The notes beneath the pieces are model-generated. The model was not told where the DNA came from and ran no database searches. It saw only the letters and a program-made list of their open reading frames with translations. Position numbers and translations under genes: made by a program. A stretch of DNA of 64,000 nt from Artemia franciscana (lineage: Eukaryota > Arthropoda > Branchiopoda > Anostraca > Artemiidae), in assembly GCF_032884065.1 (NCBI RefSeq), contig NC_088873.1, positions 9,001,702 through 9,065,701 on the forward strand, in the 5' to 3' direction. How positions within the stretch are numbered: position 1 is the first letter of the stretch; each line of letters begins with the position of its first letter. Below are positions 42,905 to 55,310 of the stretch, piece by piece.

Positions 42905-43175
42905 GCACGTAGCGTTTGCCTTCGTCTTGAATCCAGGGACAGCTTTCGGTATGCTGACAGTTGATGAAGTTTTATCTTCATTTTTCAACCAATAATTGAC
43001 TCGAATAAGTGAGACTAGTGTAACATTCTTGAAAATATTTTGGACGTCTGTTTAGATTAATTTCAGGAGATTGAACAAACGCGTAGCTTGTACATTGCTA
43101 AAAGATAAGGAGAAGATCAATGATATGCAACTCCGCAATTCTGGGTATTTGATTTTGCCACTGCGAGTCTTCAGA
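42905..43175 (-). pseudogene. hAT transposase C-terminal dimerisation domain remnant
   Basis: On the minus strand, KIKYPELRSCISLIFSLSFS is followed by ATRLFNLLKLI, a TAA, then TDVQNIFKNVTLVSLI. This follows the hAT dimerisation pattern (YP.L......L..P.S...ER.FS..K.I.T..RN.L....L..L). The ER.FS core is degraded to TRLFN and there is an internal stop. The upstream catalytic region (43180-43650) is not readable in one frame. Identification rests on one short conserved domain. Confidence 0.5.
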
Positions 43176-46100
43176 CTAGATATCTTCATCCGGTACTATT
43201 CAACCGACAGGTCTTCATCTTGGGCATCTCCCAAAGAAAGCTCAATGACATCAGTCAGTGCCTGTGACCTCCTTTCTACGTCTCTGCTTGGAGGCAACAT
43301 TTTTCTCTTAGAACAGGAAATCTCACAAATAGTGGCCTTAGAGAGTTTAGTTTCAAATTTCTTGCATTTCTTGGTTCAACGAAAACCAAAGTGTCATAAA
43401 TTTTGTCTTCAAACTTGAAATCGACTTGGGTCTGCTTGATTAGGACTACATAATATTTTCAAAAAGACTGGTGAAAGTGGTCAATACTATCGCTTACCTC
43501 TTCAGCATCTACGTGTTCTTGCATTGAATTTGTTGCAGTTATTTCCACTTATGTTTAGTCTAAAGACAGGTGCTCACTTGAAAGGTAAGGATATAGTTTG
43601 GTATATAAACCAACACTGCAAATATAGTCCAGCTTCATGAAGTTAGACGCAACTTCATCTACAAGTTTGCTGACACTTACATTTACGGAGTGAAGAAGTG
43701 GAAGCTCCAATTTAAAAAACTGTGCTAGTAACAACTGGAGCGGCAGAAACAGGCTCTAGTAGGATTTGAAGCTATCTGTGCTATATGTTGTCTGTCTCAT
43801 CATTTTGCTTCTTGTAACTTCTGTCGTATTTCTTGTAATGACTGTTAAGTCAAATATCATCATCAGAATAAATGCTAAAAATAAAATCGAAACAAAAAAA
43901 TGCCTCAAACTAATATTTAATTTTGAGTTGGACTGAATAGGGCTAAAGTTGCTTGATTAGGACTAAAGTTCGACTGAGTAGAATGAACTAAACAATAAAC
44001 TAAGCACTTGGGTACTACTCTCCCTTTGCCACTGAGGAAGCTACGCTTTGCCTTTTTGAATGGATTAAATTTTTTACATAGTTTCAATTTTCTTTTTCTT
44101 TTACTCAGGGTTTGCTTGTACATTTTAAATGCTCGATATATACTATTACATACTATTATGTGTAGATTTTGACAAGATATTATAATGGTTGTAGCAATTA
44201 TACATTTAAATTTAATTTTGTGGCGGAATTGAAACGATACAGTCTGGGTTAGGGCTTAAGTCTCAAATAACCATTGCCGACTCACCTCATTATTGGCTAC
44301 GAGACCAATGATATATTTCCTACGCCACCCTTGCCGTATATTTTGCCAGCTGTTGGATTCTTCCTTTCTTCGTTATTTCCTCCAGGTTAAGAGTTTTGGA
44401 GTCAGCAGTGGTTTCTCTGATTACATGGCCCATTTCTTTATACTTTAAATATTTTGCCTTTAATCATTATTTCCCCTATATTTTACATAATGCAAATGGC
44501 ATTATTACTCTATGGAGCTGTCGAGAGGATTTCTGAAAAACCACAAACTACTTACAGCTGGTGCTGTGAGTAGTTTGTACAAAATACCACTCTGATTACT
44601 GCGACAGTTAGACACAACAAATCATGCCCCACTCAATTTTATTGAAAACGATGCCTTAACTTGATTTTGATTTACCTCATGGTTTCTTTACATTTTGAAA
44701 GCTTCACAAGTACTATTATAAACTATTGTCATTATTTGCAGCTTTTGAGGAGATTTCTCAAAAATCTAGAACTACTCTTAGCTGGGCCACAAAATGGCAA
44801 TATTATGCTTGCTGCGATGGCTTGACTTAACAGATCATACCCCAATCAATATTATTAAAAAAAAAATTTGTTGCTATGTATTTTCTTATAATTATTATTC
44901 TGTTTTTCTTTTAATACACATTTTATTTTTTAGGAAAGATTTAGCCAGGGTATCCTCTGTGATGGAAACCAGAAAATTGGATTTTATTGATTTTGTTCAT
45001 TTATTTTCCTCTACAAATAAACTAATTTCATAGATGGTGTTTCGGTTGCCTGAGTATTTTAAAATAAGGATTTCCATTTGAGGCCTAAAGAAGCCAATCT
45101 CAACAAGTACATTTTTATATTTTTTGACATTTTAGCTTTAAAGTACTATACGACTTTTAAATTTACAAATGTCAAATAGTGTTCTTTCGAAATAATGTCA
45201 ACACAAAAATAGGTAAAGAACAACTGTTTTAACATTCAGTGGGGTCAATTCACAAAAACTAGGGAGAGGGAGAGGGGCAAAATGTCTTTATTAAAATCTA
45301 GGGGGCCAACTTTCATTGTTACTTTAAACTTTTTTTCAATGAAAATATTAAAAAGGTATTTTTCAATGAAATATACCAAAAAGGGATTTTCAAAAAGCTA
45401 GGCAGGTTTGGGGGGGACTAGAGGATCCATAATTGAGCATATAAGCAGCACCAAAAGATTACAATTATTTGAAGTGATTGGTGAATTATAGTCAAAACTG
45501 GAAATAAATCAATGTTGTGTCTTATTCGTGTCTTTTTTTCGGACTTCGTAAAATTGGCCTCTTAACGGGTAGAAATGAAAATGTCCAAATGTTTTTCCCA
45601 TTTCAAAATAATCAAGCTTATGAGAACTATTTACATAAAACAGAAAAAAGAAATCATCTTAGATGGCTTTTTTTGCTTCAGACAATGGAAAGCACTACAA
45701 AATACGCGTTCGCGTTCTACTATAAGCGTTCAATTGAGTTAGTTGCCTTAAAGTAAAAAGGCGAATGGCACAATGTTTATACTCCAGAATTCACCTTACC
45801 AAGTTCATCTAGAACCTTTATAACTAAACTTGGCATCAACAATTAAGCCCAAGTTACGCTCTAGAAAGCAAGGCGTAAGTTTCTCCGAAGAGTTTACAAG
45901 TTATGTTTACTCTTATATTTGTACATGACAGAATTTGTGGCATTAATTTTTGTCAACCAAGTTGCCATCCACTCTCATTTTTCTCCAGGTCCATTGCGGA
46001 TTACTCTCATCTTCCGATGTGGAATTAACACGAAATACCTTTGTGTCCCCTCCCCCCTCACACAAAAAAGTCAAAAAGTGCTAGTACTCAGTTATGTGTC

Positions 46101-47040
46101 CAGATTTGTCAATACACTGGCCAAAATTGCCACCACATTCTTTATTCCTCTCCCCACTCCGAACTCAAAATCCTAGCTTCGCCCGTGCCTCCATGGCTTT
46201 ACTCATAAAAGTAAAAAAAAAGCTTATGTCACAATGTTTTTTTCAATATGGTAGACCCATTCACAAGAAAATATAGAAAACATGAAAAAATTTACTGGAA
46301 GTACACCTTTTATGATTAGAAAAAAATCATCATAGAAAAAAACCCATCGAGCAATAAACGACAAATGATTGTACATACGGTAGCTACTAATTTCAGCACC
46401 TTGAGCTGAAGCATCGACACATTTTCAACAAAAAAGCAATTCACGAGCGTGCTCTCGCTTCTTCTTTAAACTGCCCAAGAAAGATTCTGAAAAGATAAAA
46501 TATGCTTATCAGTAACAGAAGTAGTCACTAAAGTATCAAGGTCATCGGAAATTAAATCTTATTGTTTGAGTTGGTCAAATGGAAATTTATTCTCGCGCGT
46601 TGTTGCGATTTGAAAAGAAATTAAATCCTAGAAAAAATCGCCCTACCCAGAATATCCATCCCCCCAAGAAAAACACCTCCGTGGGAAATACCCAATTGCG
46701 GTGAAAAATTCCCACGTCAAGTGGAAAATTCTCCCTAGAAAGTTTTACCCACATGTAAAACAACGATCATATTTCAAAATTTAAAAACATTTGAAAAAAT
46801 TAAATTATCAGTATTAACCAGCCCGTCGGACATTTTTTGACGAGAAAATGTAATTAGTTTGACCTTTTGCAAGAGTCTACTCAAGAACTTCAGAAAAATT
46901 CCTGGAAATCAGGTGCATAGAGTAGTAATGCATATTGAACACACATTCGCATAAACAAATTTGCTATTCAATTTCATTCGTATAGATATAAATCTTCCAG
47001 ATCCTGCTATAAAAATTGGCATCCGATATGGCGGGTTTGT
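43176..47040. other. Unassigned region
   Basis: No gene recognised. Open stretches of 60-115 codons (for example 43071-43418 plus and 45517-45756 plus) show no family signature. 44490-44690 and 44715-44870 are diverged direct repeats (GAGATTTCT..AAA...AACTACT..TAGCTGG). 46650-46760 contains a G/C-richer CACCTCCGTGGGAAATACCC block. Parts of 43180-43700 may be further hAT debris. Confidence 0.4.
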
Positions 47041-47065
47041 ATTTACGGTACACTAGATTTTAGAT

Positions 47066-47299
47066 ATGGCCTTAGAATTAACAATTAAATTTGGCTTTGG
47101 TGTTGGCAAGTTGAATTGTCAAGTAGCAAATGACGTAGCAGGAAAGAGAGTCAGGATAATGACAAGGAATATCAATGAAACGGCTTTGGAGCTTATTAGA
47201 ACAGAAAGGGAAATGTCCTTTGTTCCAAAAGTACATTTTCCTTATCAAAAGGATTTAAGTTGCAAGGGGTTAGATCCCTTTTTTTTCCTATTCAGTTGA
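47066..47299 (+). pseudogene. Unknown open frame at the head of the Polinton-like remnant
   Basis: 77 codons (VAGKRVRIMTRNINETALEL and VPKVHFPYQKDLSCKG are its notable stretches). I do not recognise it. Because it lies just upstream of, and on the same strand as, the capsid-like frames, it may belong to the same element, perhaps a minor structural protein. That is inference. It ends in TGA before a second short frame (47300-47515) that is also unassigned. Confidence 0.35.
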
Positions 47300-47593
47300 A
47301 TGATTTTTCATGAAACGTTGAAGCATTTAGGCCTTAAAATGCACTTTTTACAATTCCATATATTCCGAGCCAATTGTGAGTCAGCGTACGAATTCCAAAC
47401 AAAACTAGAACTACATTGCCCGGACAACGTGAAGTGTTGCGTCAACCTTTGTTCGGCTGTGCTGACTAAAGTGTTGCGAGAGCAACACTTTTGTTTCTTC
47501 ACTATTGATCAGTAATCGCATGATCAAGGGCTATTCCTCAGTACTACATAAAGAAACTCATCCTTCAGTCACCTCATCTCTAAATGTTTCAAT

Positions 47594-48480
47594 GTGGAAA
47601 ATGTTTATTTTAGTGTTAAAAACGGTTACTATGAACAATTTTTCCGCAATAGCTGCTGTACGAAAATATTTTTTTCAAGTTTATTCCGGTGCAACCTATT
47701 TCAAAGATTTGACTTCTACACTTATAGATTTACATGTGATGGGAAAAAATTTAACAATGGAAAAAATAATGCACCTGAATTATCCTATGAAAATTTTGTA
47801 CTACATGATTTGTTTGCACAAATCATTGTCTACATAAATGAAACAGTGGATAGCACAAGGAATCATTTTTCAAACCATGCAAGTTATATACAATACATGT
47901 TTATGACTTCAATATCCTAATAGCTATTGAGAGGTCTGGCTATTGGATATGAATAGAAAACGAAATCTGACACTAACAATTTACTTAGAGATTGAACAAC
48001 TAAAGATTTAATTAAATATTTAATATACCTCAATGGTTGCTTCCCAACTTCAAGTTTGATATAAAGCTAAAACTCGCTCCGCCCAATTTTATTTTGCGTA
48101 ATGTACTTGGTACTGCTCCTCATGTAACAGTCTCTCCTACCTCGGCCATACCTCGTGTACGAAAATAACAAGTTATGAGTTATTTTGCTTTGGCCATTGA
48201 GAAATTAAGAGCTACTGGAAATAATATCAAACTGTTCGTTCCACATGCAATCACGAATCAACGGTATACTGTAAAGCATATACTTACCTACACCAATACA
48301 TCCTCTATTGATGGTGAAATTCCTTCATAACTTGTTTTGGCTTTTATCAAAAGTGCTAGATCCATAGGACCATGGACAAACTCCCCACATAAATTTCAAA
48401 TTTTTGGACTTTCATCTCTTTTATGTAAAGTAAATAGAATTCCACTCTACTCCTTATTCATTGATAAATCCTACAGGACC
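47594..48480 (+). pseudogene. Major-capsid-like protein remnant
   Basis: In 47594-47920 the end contains HDLFAQIIVYINETVDST, then HASYIQYMF. This parallels the LF.QVDVY.N...V.SS...YPYRAYIE segment of Polinton capsid proteins (animal relatives annotated as F54H12.2-like). After a broken stretch, 48165-48480 reads through ALAIEKLRATGNNIKLFV, NTSSIDGEIPS, a stop, then LVLAFIKSARSIGPWTNSP, matching the later half of the same family (...LP..LV.GFV......G...KNPF.F). In such elements this protein would form a double-jelly-roll shell. Multiple stops; no function expected. Confidence 0.5.
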
Positions 48481-48583
48481 TTACATAATTGACACTGTAA
48501 TCCCTTGATCGAGGTTCATAACTATTGAAAATTGTATAACCGAAGAAATGCTTGGATAAACCAATTGTATTATTGTATAGGAA

Positions 48584-48994
48584 TTGTCTGGTACTCAAGA
48601 TATGATTATTTTCCGAACGGGTACAGTACGTTTAGAGTGTACCTTTGCTGAACGATTGGAGGAGAGTATAGAATTAATATCGCTAAATCCATTTGAAATA
48701 TATTGGAAAATTACTCTTGATGGCGGTATTCTACTAGACTTGGCACCGAGAACACAAATCAATGTATTCCATTTGGATCCGTACATGTCCAAACACAAAT
48801 CCTATTGCATACCCTCGGATTTCCTCGACTATATTCAAACAATTAACAATACCCTTATCATTGTTAATAGTAGTCCATCAACAGTAAAGATAGGACATTG
48901 GTTATGCATATTTCAAACTGCGAGGAATGCTGAATTTTTTATCATCTTGACCTACCGTTTGCTTTCTACATACCTCACATACAAATTTTCTTGA
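48584..48994 (+). pseudogene. Adenain-like cysteine protease remnant
   Basis: 136 codons. The second half has SDFLDYIQTINNTLIIVNSS, then GHWLCIFQTARNAEFF. This fits the adenovirus/Polinton maturation-protease signature (..IVNT.PS...G.HW.A.......EFFDS.G), with the catalytic His in GHW. The Asp expected after EFF is lost to a frame change. The catalytic Cys region downstream (GQYC-type) was not found. A roughly 75-bp segment (48525-48600, GAAAATTGTATAACC..AAGAAATG) is repeated at 49068-49140. The position after the capsid-like gene supports the call. Confidence 0.5.
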
Positions 48995-49134
48995 GCAAAG
49001 TTGATAATTTATTATTCAAAATAGGATGTGAGTACAAGCTGTATCAACCAAATGATTTTATCAACTATTTGAAAATTGTATAACCAAAGAAATGTTTGCA
49101 AAACACATGGTATCGTTGTATAGGATTTGTCTGT

Positions 49135-50675
49135 TATTTTTGTAAACAATAGTAAAGTAAGAAGTTAAAACACGAAATAAACAAAGAATATCTCATAAGC
49201 CAGACTCCTTCCCCCACGTAATTATCCATTCTGTACGCTAAAGTTAGACCACTGTAAGAGTGAAAGCTCTTGACAAAGTAGCAATAAAATCAAATTTTTA
49301 TTTTTGAAAATACTTCGAGAATGAGAATTAATTGTATCTGCCTTAAATAATAAAATTTTTAGTACAAATGATATGAAATTTAGTAAGTGGATGAAATACT
49401 TGGAACAACCAAACTGACGAAATGTGTCATGGTCTAAAATGCCTTAAAGAGAAGCTCTAATGAAATATTAAAGCAAAGTTAAAGTATCTAGAGTAAACAG
49501 TGGAGAGACAAGTGAGCATCAGCCTCTTCAAATATAGATAATTTATGTAAGCTTGCTGTTTGAACGTCACTATTTATTTTCATTTGAAAAAAAACTGGAT
49601 TTTCATATCCAATTTCTCAATTATACACATATCCGTCAAAATTCAAACATACTTTTTGCTGTTGAAGCTAAAATTTTCAATGTTGTTCGGCAAATGGTAA
49701 CAAATTCTTTGCTCTGAACGATGGAAAGTGAATTAAGGGACTATATAGCGACTCTGTCAGCACCATCAGTTAATGGAAACATCATAAACTTTCCAAAAAC
49801 TATCAGAATCAGCAATTATAGTACATTATAAACCATTTAATGTGGTTTTTGCATTTAATTTGGTTTGAATTTGGACGACAAAAACTCAGCCACTTTTTTG
49901 CAAATTTCAGCCAAACTGTTTTTTTTATATTTTGCTTTTTTTAATTCTTTGCTCTGAACGATGGAAATTGAATTAAGGGACTATATAGCGACTCTGTCAG
50001 CACCATCAGTTGATGGAAACATCATAAACTGTCCAAAAACTATCAGAATCAGCAATTATAGTACATTATAAACCATTTAATGTGGTTTTTGCATTTAATT
50101 TGGTTTGATTATGGACGACCAAAATTCAGCCACTTTATTGCAAATTTCAGAGAAAGTGTTTTTTTTTTTTTTTTTTTTGCTCTTTATTTTTTTTCTAGCA
50201 AAGTAAAGTTCTCTCTCTCTATAATTAGATTTGTGTCAAAGATTTCCACTTAGTTGTTGAACAATTAATGAACAATGTATTGCATAAACACGACTGTATA
50301 CACTTCGTGGTTCAACGCAACACTATAACGGTTAAGACATCTGATTTTCAAGTTTTCAATGTCTAGAATTTACATACTTGTAAAATTCGTTCTGTTTATT
50401 GTCAAACCAATACAAATTAGAGACGGGTTAAAACATACTTGTAAAATTCTCTCCGTTAATTGTCACACCAGTAAAAATTAGAGATGGCTTAAAACATGCA
50501 ATTGATGGATGAGAACTACTGCTTGCACACTCATGAACTCAACAGGCTTTACGATGAACATGTTCCAAGTCAGAAAAGAAGCAATCATCACCTTCTATCA
50601 GCGAGCCTGTCACGTTTAAAAAAATTTTGAGGTGTAATATTGTGGAGAATGTTACAGCGTCTAGTGCATCACACT
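49135..50675. repeat. Inverted repeat 2, left arm (possible Polinton terminal repeat)
   Basis: Reverse complement of 52612-53905. The left arm is about 247 bp longer because it holds an extra 240-bp tandem unit (see next entry). Its inner end (50664-50675) reads GTGCATCACACT, the complement of AGTGTGATGCAC. It begins directly after the protease-like remnant. No coding within. Confidence 0.85.
49700..50180. repeat. 240-bp tandem duplication inside inverted repeat 2
   Basis: Two units starting at AATTCTTTGCTCTGAACGATGG (about 49703 and 49943). Each contains GACTATATAGCGACTCTGTC and TTAATGTGGTTTTTGCATTT. The right arm has one such unit (53160-53345). Confidence 0.9.
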
Positions 50676-51031
50676 TCACTGCAGTAATGACCGGACATAT
50701 TATGTGAATTATGTTTATCAGCCACATATCAACATATTTATGTGAATCAGCCTTTTCCACATTAACTTACAAAAAATCAAAATACCGTTCAACTTAAATA
50801 AACGTTGAAAATTATTACGATCTGCACTAACTCAAATTGAGCTTAGATTTAATTATTTGTATGAAAATAAACAATCACATCCGTCACATTAATATTGTTT
50901 GATGTTTTAAAATGTTTTTATTAAAAAAATTGTTACAAAAGTTTATTTTTTCTATTGAATATATAGATATAGTTTTATGTCATTCTATTTATTGTGTTTT
51001 ATTACGACCGATATCCCGTCAACGTTTCCAA
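50676..51031. other. Gap between the inverted-repeat arm and mini-Helitron
   Basis: AT-rich, no gene. Contains the presumed target flank of the Helitron, ending AACGTTTCCAA. Confidence 0.5.
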
Positions 51032-52085
51032 TCTATATATATAAAAATAAGTTGTCTGTGTGTGTGTGTGTCTGTCGAGTGACGTCATGTTTGTTTGTCG
51101 ACTGACGTCATGTTTTCGACTGACGAAATTACATACCGGGACATCAGGACACAAATGTCGACTGGGACACCGGTACATAGGGAATGTAAATGACGATCGG
51201 GACACTCAAAGAGAAAGCGACCGGGACAAAAGGAATGTTCGATTAGCAATCACCATCAACAAAGCACCGGGAAACAAATGACGACCAGGACACAGGGAGT
51301 ATAAATGACGACCAGGACATAAGTAAAAAAAAAACTAAAAAAAAACTAAAAAAAGGTAAAAACTACAAAAAAACTAAAAAGAAAAAAAAACTAAAAACTA
51401 ATAAAAAAAAACTAAAAAAGCTAAAAAACTAAAAAAACCAAAATAGAAAAAAAGAAAAAAAGGAAAAAAATGAAAAATAAAGGAGAAAAACAAAACAAAA
51501 AAAATAAAACTAAAAAAAAACTAAAAAGAAAAAAACTAAAAAAAAGGAAAAACCAAAAAAAAACTAAAAAGAAAAAAAGGGGGAAAATACCAAAATGGGG
51601 GGCACAGGGGGATATATAAATGACGACAGGGACACAGGGAATGTTCGATTAGCAATCACCATCAACAAAGCTCAGGAGCAGTCATTAGAATCATGAGGTA
51701 TAACTAAAAAAAACTGAAAAAAGGTAAAAAAATAAAAACTAAAAAAAAGACCAATTCAAAAACGAATGTATGTACAGACCGGGACACAGGGAATATAAAT
51801 AACGACCGGGACACAGGGACACAACTACAACGGGGACACCGGGGGGCACAGGGGGGTATATAAATGACGACGGCGACACAGGGAATGGTCGATTAGCAAT
51901 CACCATCAACAAAGCTCAAGGGCAATCATTAGAATCATGAGGTATAGATCTGAATACGGATTATTTTCCCTTGGACAATTATATGTTGCATGTTCAAGAG
52001 TCGGTAAACCTGACAATCTATTTATATACACAGACAATGGGACAGCAAAGAATGTTGTATATTCGCAAGTTTTACGTAGTTAAAA

Positions 52086-52146
<61 letters not shown>

Positions 52147-52262
52147 CAGGTGGGACATAGGGACACAACTACAAAAGCCCGTAACTAATATGGCGCGTAA
52201 CGACTTACACGCGCGGGGGGGCTTAGGGGGGCGCGAAGTGCCTCCACCAACTAGGTGTTGGC
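51032..52262 (+). mobile_element. Mini-Helitron, 3' end degraded
   Basis: 5' end TC at 51032 preceded by A, TATATATATAAAAATAAG, and two TGACGTCA sites (51080, 51103). Then minisatellite blocks (51120-51310, 51600-51660, 51770-51890), A-rich tracts (51325-51600, 51700-51750), a helicase C-terminal remnant (51890-52080), (AT)n (52097-52140) and GCGCGTAAC motifs. The terminal hairpin is lost after CTAGGTGTTGG at about 52250. Confidence 0.8.
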
Positions 52263-52611
52263 GGAGGTGTTGGTAAGTATTCAAATAAGTCTTATTGGTT
52301 CACTGTCTTAGGGAAAAAAAAGTCCTCATTATTCTCTCTTCTGTATTTGTATTATGGAAAGGCAGTGTGGTCTTCTTCATTATTTATAATGAAGTAGTAT
52401 TCTACTAGAAACAGTAGAATATATAAAACAAGATATAATATATTGTCATTAGACTAGTAAAGCTTCACTGATGTTAACTAAAGATTCATGCTTAGATTTG
52501 AATTCATATTAGTTTTGTTTAGAAAATGCCCTTTTTATGCAGTTTAACCCTTTTGAAAATCTGTTTATATTAGTGATCGATATTTTTAAAGAGGACAGAT
52601 ATGCTTGTTAG
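52263..52611. other. Gap between mini-Helitron and inverted-repeat right arm
   Basis: AT-rich. No gene seen. Confidence 0.5.
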
Positions 52612-53905
52612 AGTGTGATGCACTAGCCGCTGTAACATTCTCCACAATATTACAGCTCAATTTTTTTTTTTAAACATGACAGGCTCGCTGATAGAAGGTG
52701 ATGATTGCTTCTTTTTTGACTTGGAACATACTCATCGTAAAGCCTGTTGAGTTCATGAGTGTGCAAGCAGTAGTTCTCTTCCATCAATTGCACGTTTTAA
52801 GCCATCTCTAATTTTTACTGGTGTGACAATTAACGGAGAGAATTTTACAAGTATGTTTTAACCCATCTCTAATTTGTATTGCTTTGACAATAAACAGAAC
52901 GAATTTTACAAGTATGTAAATTCTAGACATTGAAAACTTGAAAATCAGATGTCTTAACCAATATAGTGTTGCGTTGAACCACGAAGTGTATACAGTCGTG
53001 TTTATGCAATACATTGTTCATTAATTGTTCAACAACTGAGTGGAAATCTTTAAGACAAATCTAATGATAGAGAGAGACAACTTTACTTTGCTAGAAAAAA
53101 AAATAAAGAGCAAAATATAAAAAAAAAAACAGTTTGGCTGAATTTTGTAATAAAGTGGCTGAATTTTGGTCGTCCATAATCAAACCAAATTAAATGCAAA
53201 AACCACATTAAATGGTTTATAATGTACTATAATTGCTGATTCTGGTAGTTTTTGGACAGTTTATGATGTTTCCATCAACTGATGGTGCTGAGAGAGTCGC
53301 TATATAGTCCCTTAATTCACTTTCCATCGTTCAGAGCAAAGAATTTGTTACCATTTGCCCAACAACATTGAAAATTTTAGCTTCAACAGCAAAAAGTATG
53401 TTTGAATTTTAACGGATATGTGTATAATTGAGAAATTGGATTTGAAAATCCAGTTTTTTTCAAATGAAAATAAATAGTGACGTTCAAACAGCAAGCTTGC
53501 ATAAATTATCTATGTTTGAAGAGGCTGATGCTCACTTGTCTCTCCACTGTTTACTCTAGATACTTTAACTTTAATATTTGATTACAGCTTCTCTTTAAGG
53601 CATTTTAGACCATGACACATTTCGTCAGTTTGGTTGTTCCAAGTATTTCATCCACTTACTAAATTTCATATCATTTGTACTAAAAATTTTATTATTTAAG
53701 GCAGATACAATTAATTCTCATTCTCGAAGTATTTTCAAAAATAAAAATTTGATGTTATTGCTACTTTGTCAAGAGCTTTCACTCTTACAGTGGTCTAACT
53801 TTAGCGTACAGAATAGATAATTACGTGGGGGGAGGAGTCTGGCTTATGAGATATTCTTTGTTTATTTCGTGTTTTAACTTCTTACTTTACTATTGTTTAA
53901 AAAAT
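52612..53905. repeat. Inverted repeat 2, right arm (possible Polinton terminal repeat)
   Basis: Starts AGTGTGATGCACTAG at 52612 and ends at CTTACTTTACTATTGTTTA (53881-53899), mirroring the left arm over its whole length. It contains one copy of the 240-bp unit. The facing 5'-AG ends agree with Polinton termini. No coding. Confidence 0.85.
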
Positions 53906-54249
53906 AGTTTCGACTATTATTTTTCTTTCTTTTTAATTTCATGTCTTCAGTTATATCAAATAAAAAGAGAAATCCATATAGAACCCTGCTCTTTACTCTA
54001 ATACTTGTCACAAAATTTCAACTTCCAAGCAAATACAAAGTAAAGACAATAGGGAAAATCTTTTCAAGACAGTGGAAATCAGTTTAACTAAAATAATGTA
54101 TTAATAATTAACTAAAATAAACTAATACTATTTAAAAAAAATGCTCAGGATGTGACGCTGCAATCCTGACAAACCTTGCTATCCTTTTAATACTCAGGAA
54201 ATTTGTCTCTTTCATTCTATCTACCATCCATATCTCATTCAATTTTTAT

Positions 54250-55310
54250 TTACCATACATCTCTCGCCTCCATTCATTCAATTCAACATATTCACACAAA
54301 AGATGTATAAAACTTTCATCCTGAGACCCACACATAGGGCAAGTAATAGATTCTACCTTCTCCCCTTTTCTCCCTTGATACTTTCTTTTCTCGCCAATCG
54401 AAAATCCAATTCCCCTCCGATCCAAACAAGGCTACGAATCCTCTCTATTTAACCCAACCTTCCAAAATACCTCCTTCCCCCCCAACTACCCTTTATATGT
54501 CTATTCAATTTTAACAACCCTAAACGATCCAGACTTGCCCACCATATCTGAATTTCTTGGTCCTTCAACCTCTCTTGTACCTCCCTTATTACTATTTCTT
54601 CCATACCCATAATCCCCTTTCCTTTATTCCACCATTCCACTAATCCACACTTATCTAAGATATCCTTAGTCTCCACCGGCCGACCTGCTTCACTTTTCTG
54701 TCTAAACGCCTATAAGTATGCTGCCTTTGCTACCGTAAATCTGCATACCCAGTATCCTAACCCAATATCTCACCATGGTCACTAGCCTCAAAGATCGCAG
54801 CGATACTAACCCTAAATCCCCCTGGATTACCAGATTACTAAATGAATCCCCTAGTCCTAGCATCCTCTTATAATTTCGCATCATAAGCACCTCAAGTTTC
54901 GGACCTTTCCGATAGCCCCAGACCCCTGCTCCATAATCCATCGCCGGTACTATCTCACTTGTTCAAATCCTCTTATGTACTCTAATACCTCTAACCCGTC
55001 TAAGACTACTCCTCGCTATTTCACAGCTAATATACCCCCCCCCTCTTGCATTTGCTAGATCCAAATGCCCACTGAATTTCCCATTACTAGTAAATTTTAT
55101 CCCAAGATAAACAAATTCATTTTTCACTGGTATAGTTTCACCTTTAAAGGAAAAATTCACATCTTCACTTTCCAAGGCTTTACGACCAAATACCATCATC
55201 ACTGTCTTCGATGTTTTCATGATTAACTTCTTCTCTTCCAAATAAACCTCTGAAATCTCTAATAATTTTTGCAGTTTCTCCTTTGATTCAGCCAGTAATA
55301 CGATCAGCAA
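54250..55310 (-). pseudogene. LINE thumb and C-terminal domain
   Basis: NEFVYLGIKFTSNGKFSGHL (thumb, 54963-55310), MDYGAGVWGYRKGPKLE and NYKRMLGLGDSFSN (54702-54941), then a short frame at 54449-54676. A terminal finger-like SITCPMCGSQDESFIHLLC lies at about 54270-54345. Typical C-terminal order, with several frame breaks. Confidence 0.75.

Larger units (their letters stand above)
47041..49134 (+). mobile_element. Polinton/adintovirus-like remnant (capsid and protease region)
   Basis: Consecutive decayed plus-strand reading frames resemble the structural module of Polintons and related adintovirus-type elements: a major-capsid-like protein in pieces, followed by an adenain-like cysteine protease. 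Frames are interrupted by stops and shifts throughout, so it is an old fossil. The polymerase, integrase and ATPase genes were not found in the window. The adjacent inverted repeat (49135-50675) may be its terminal repeat. Confidence 0.5.

Noticed and set aside
44220-44470. Possible coding or repeat fragment (CAGCAGTGGTTTCTCTGATT region)
   Set aside because: Minus translation hints at a helical stretch (EMGHVIRETTADS) but there are stops and no family match; too weak to call.
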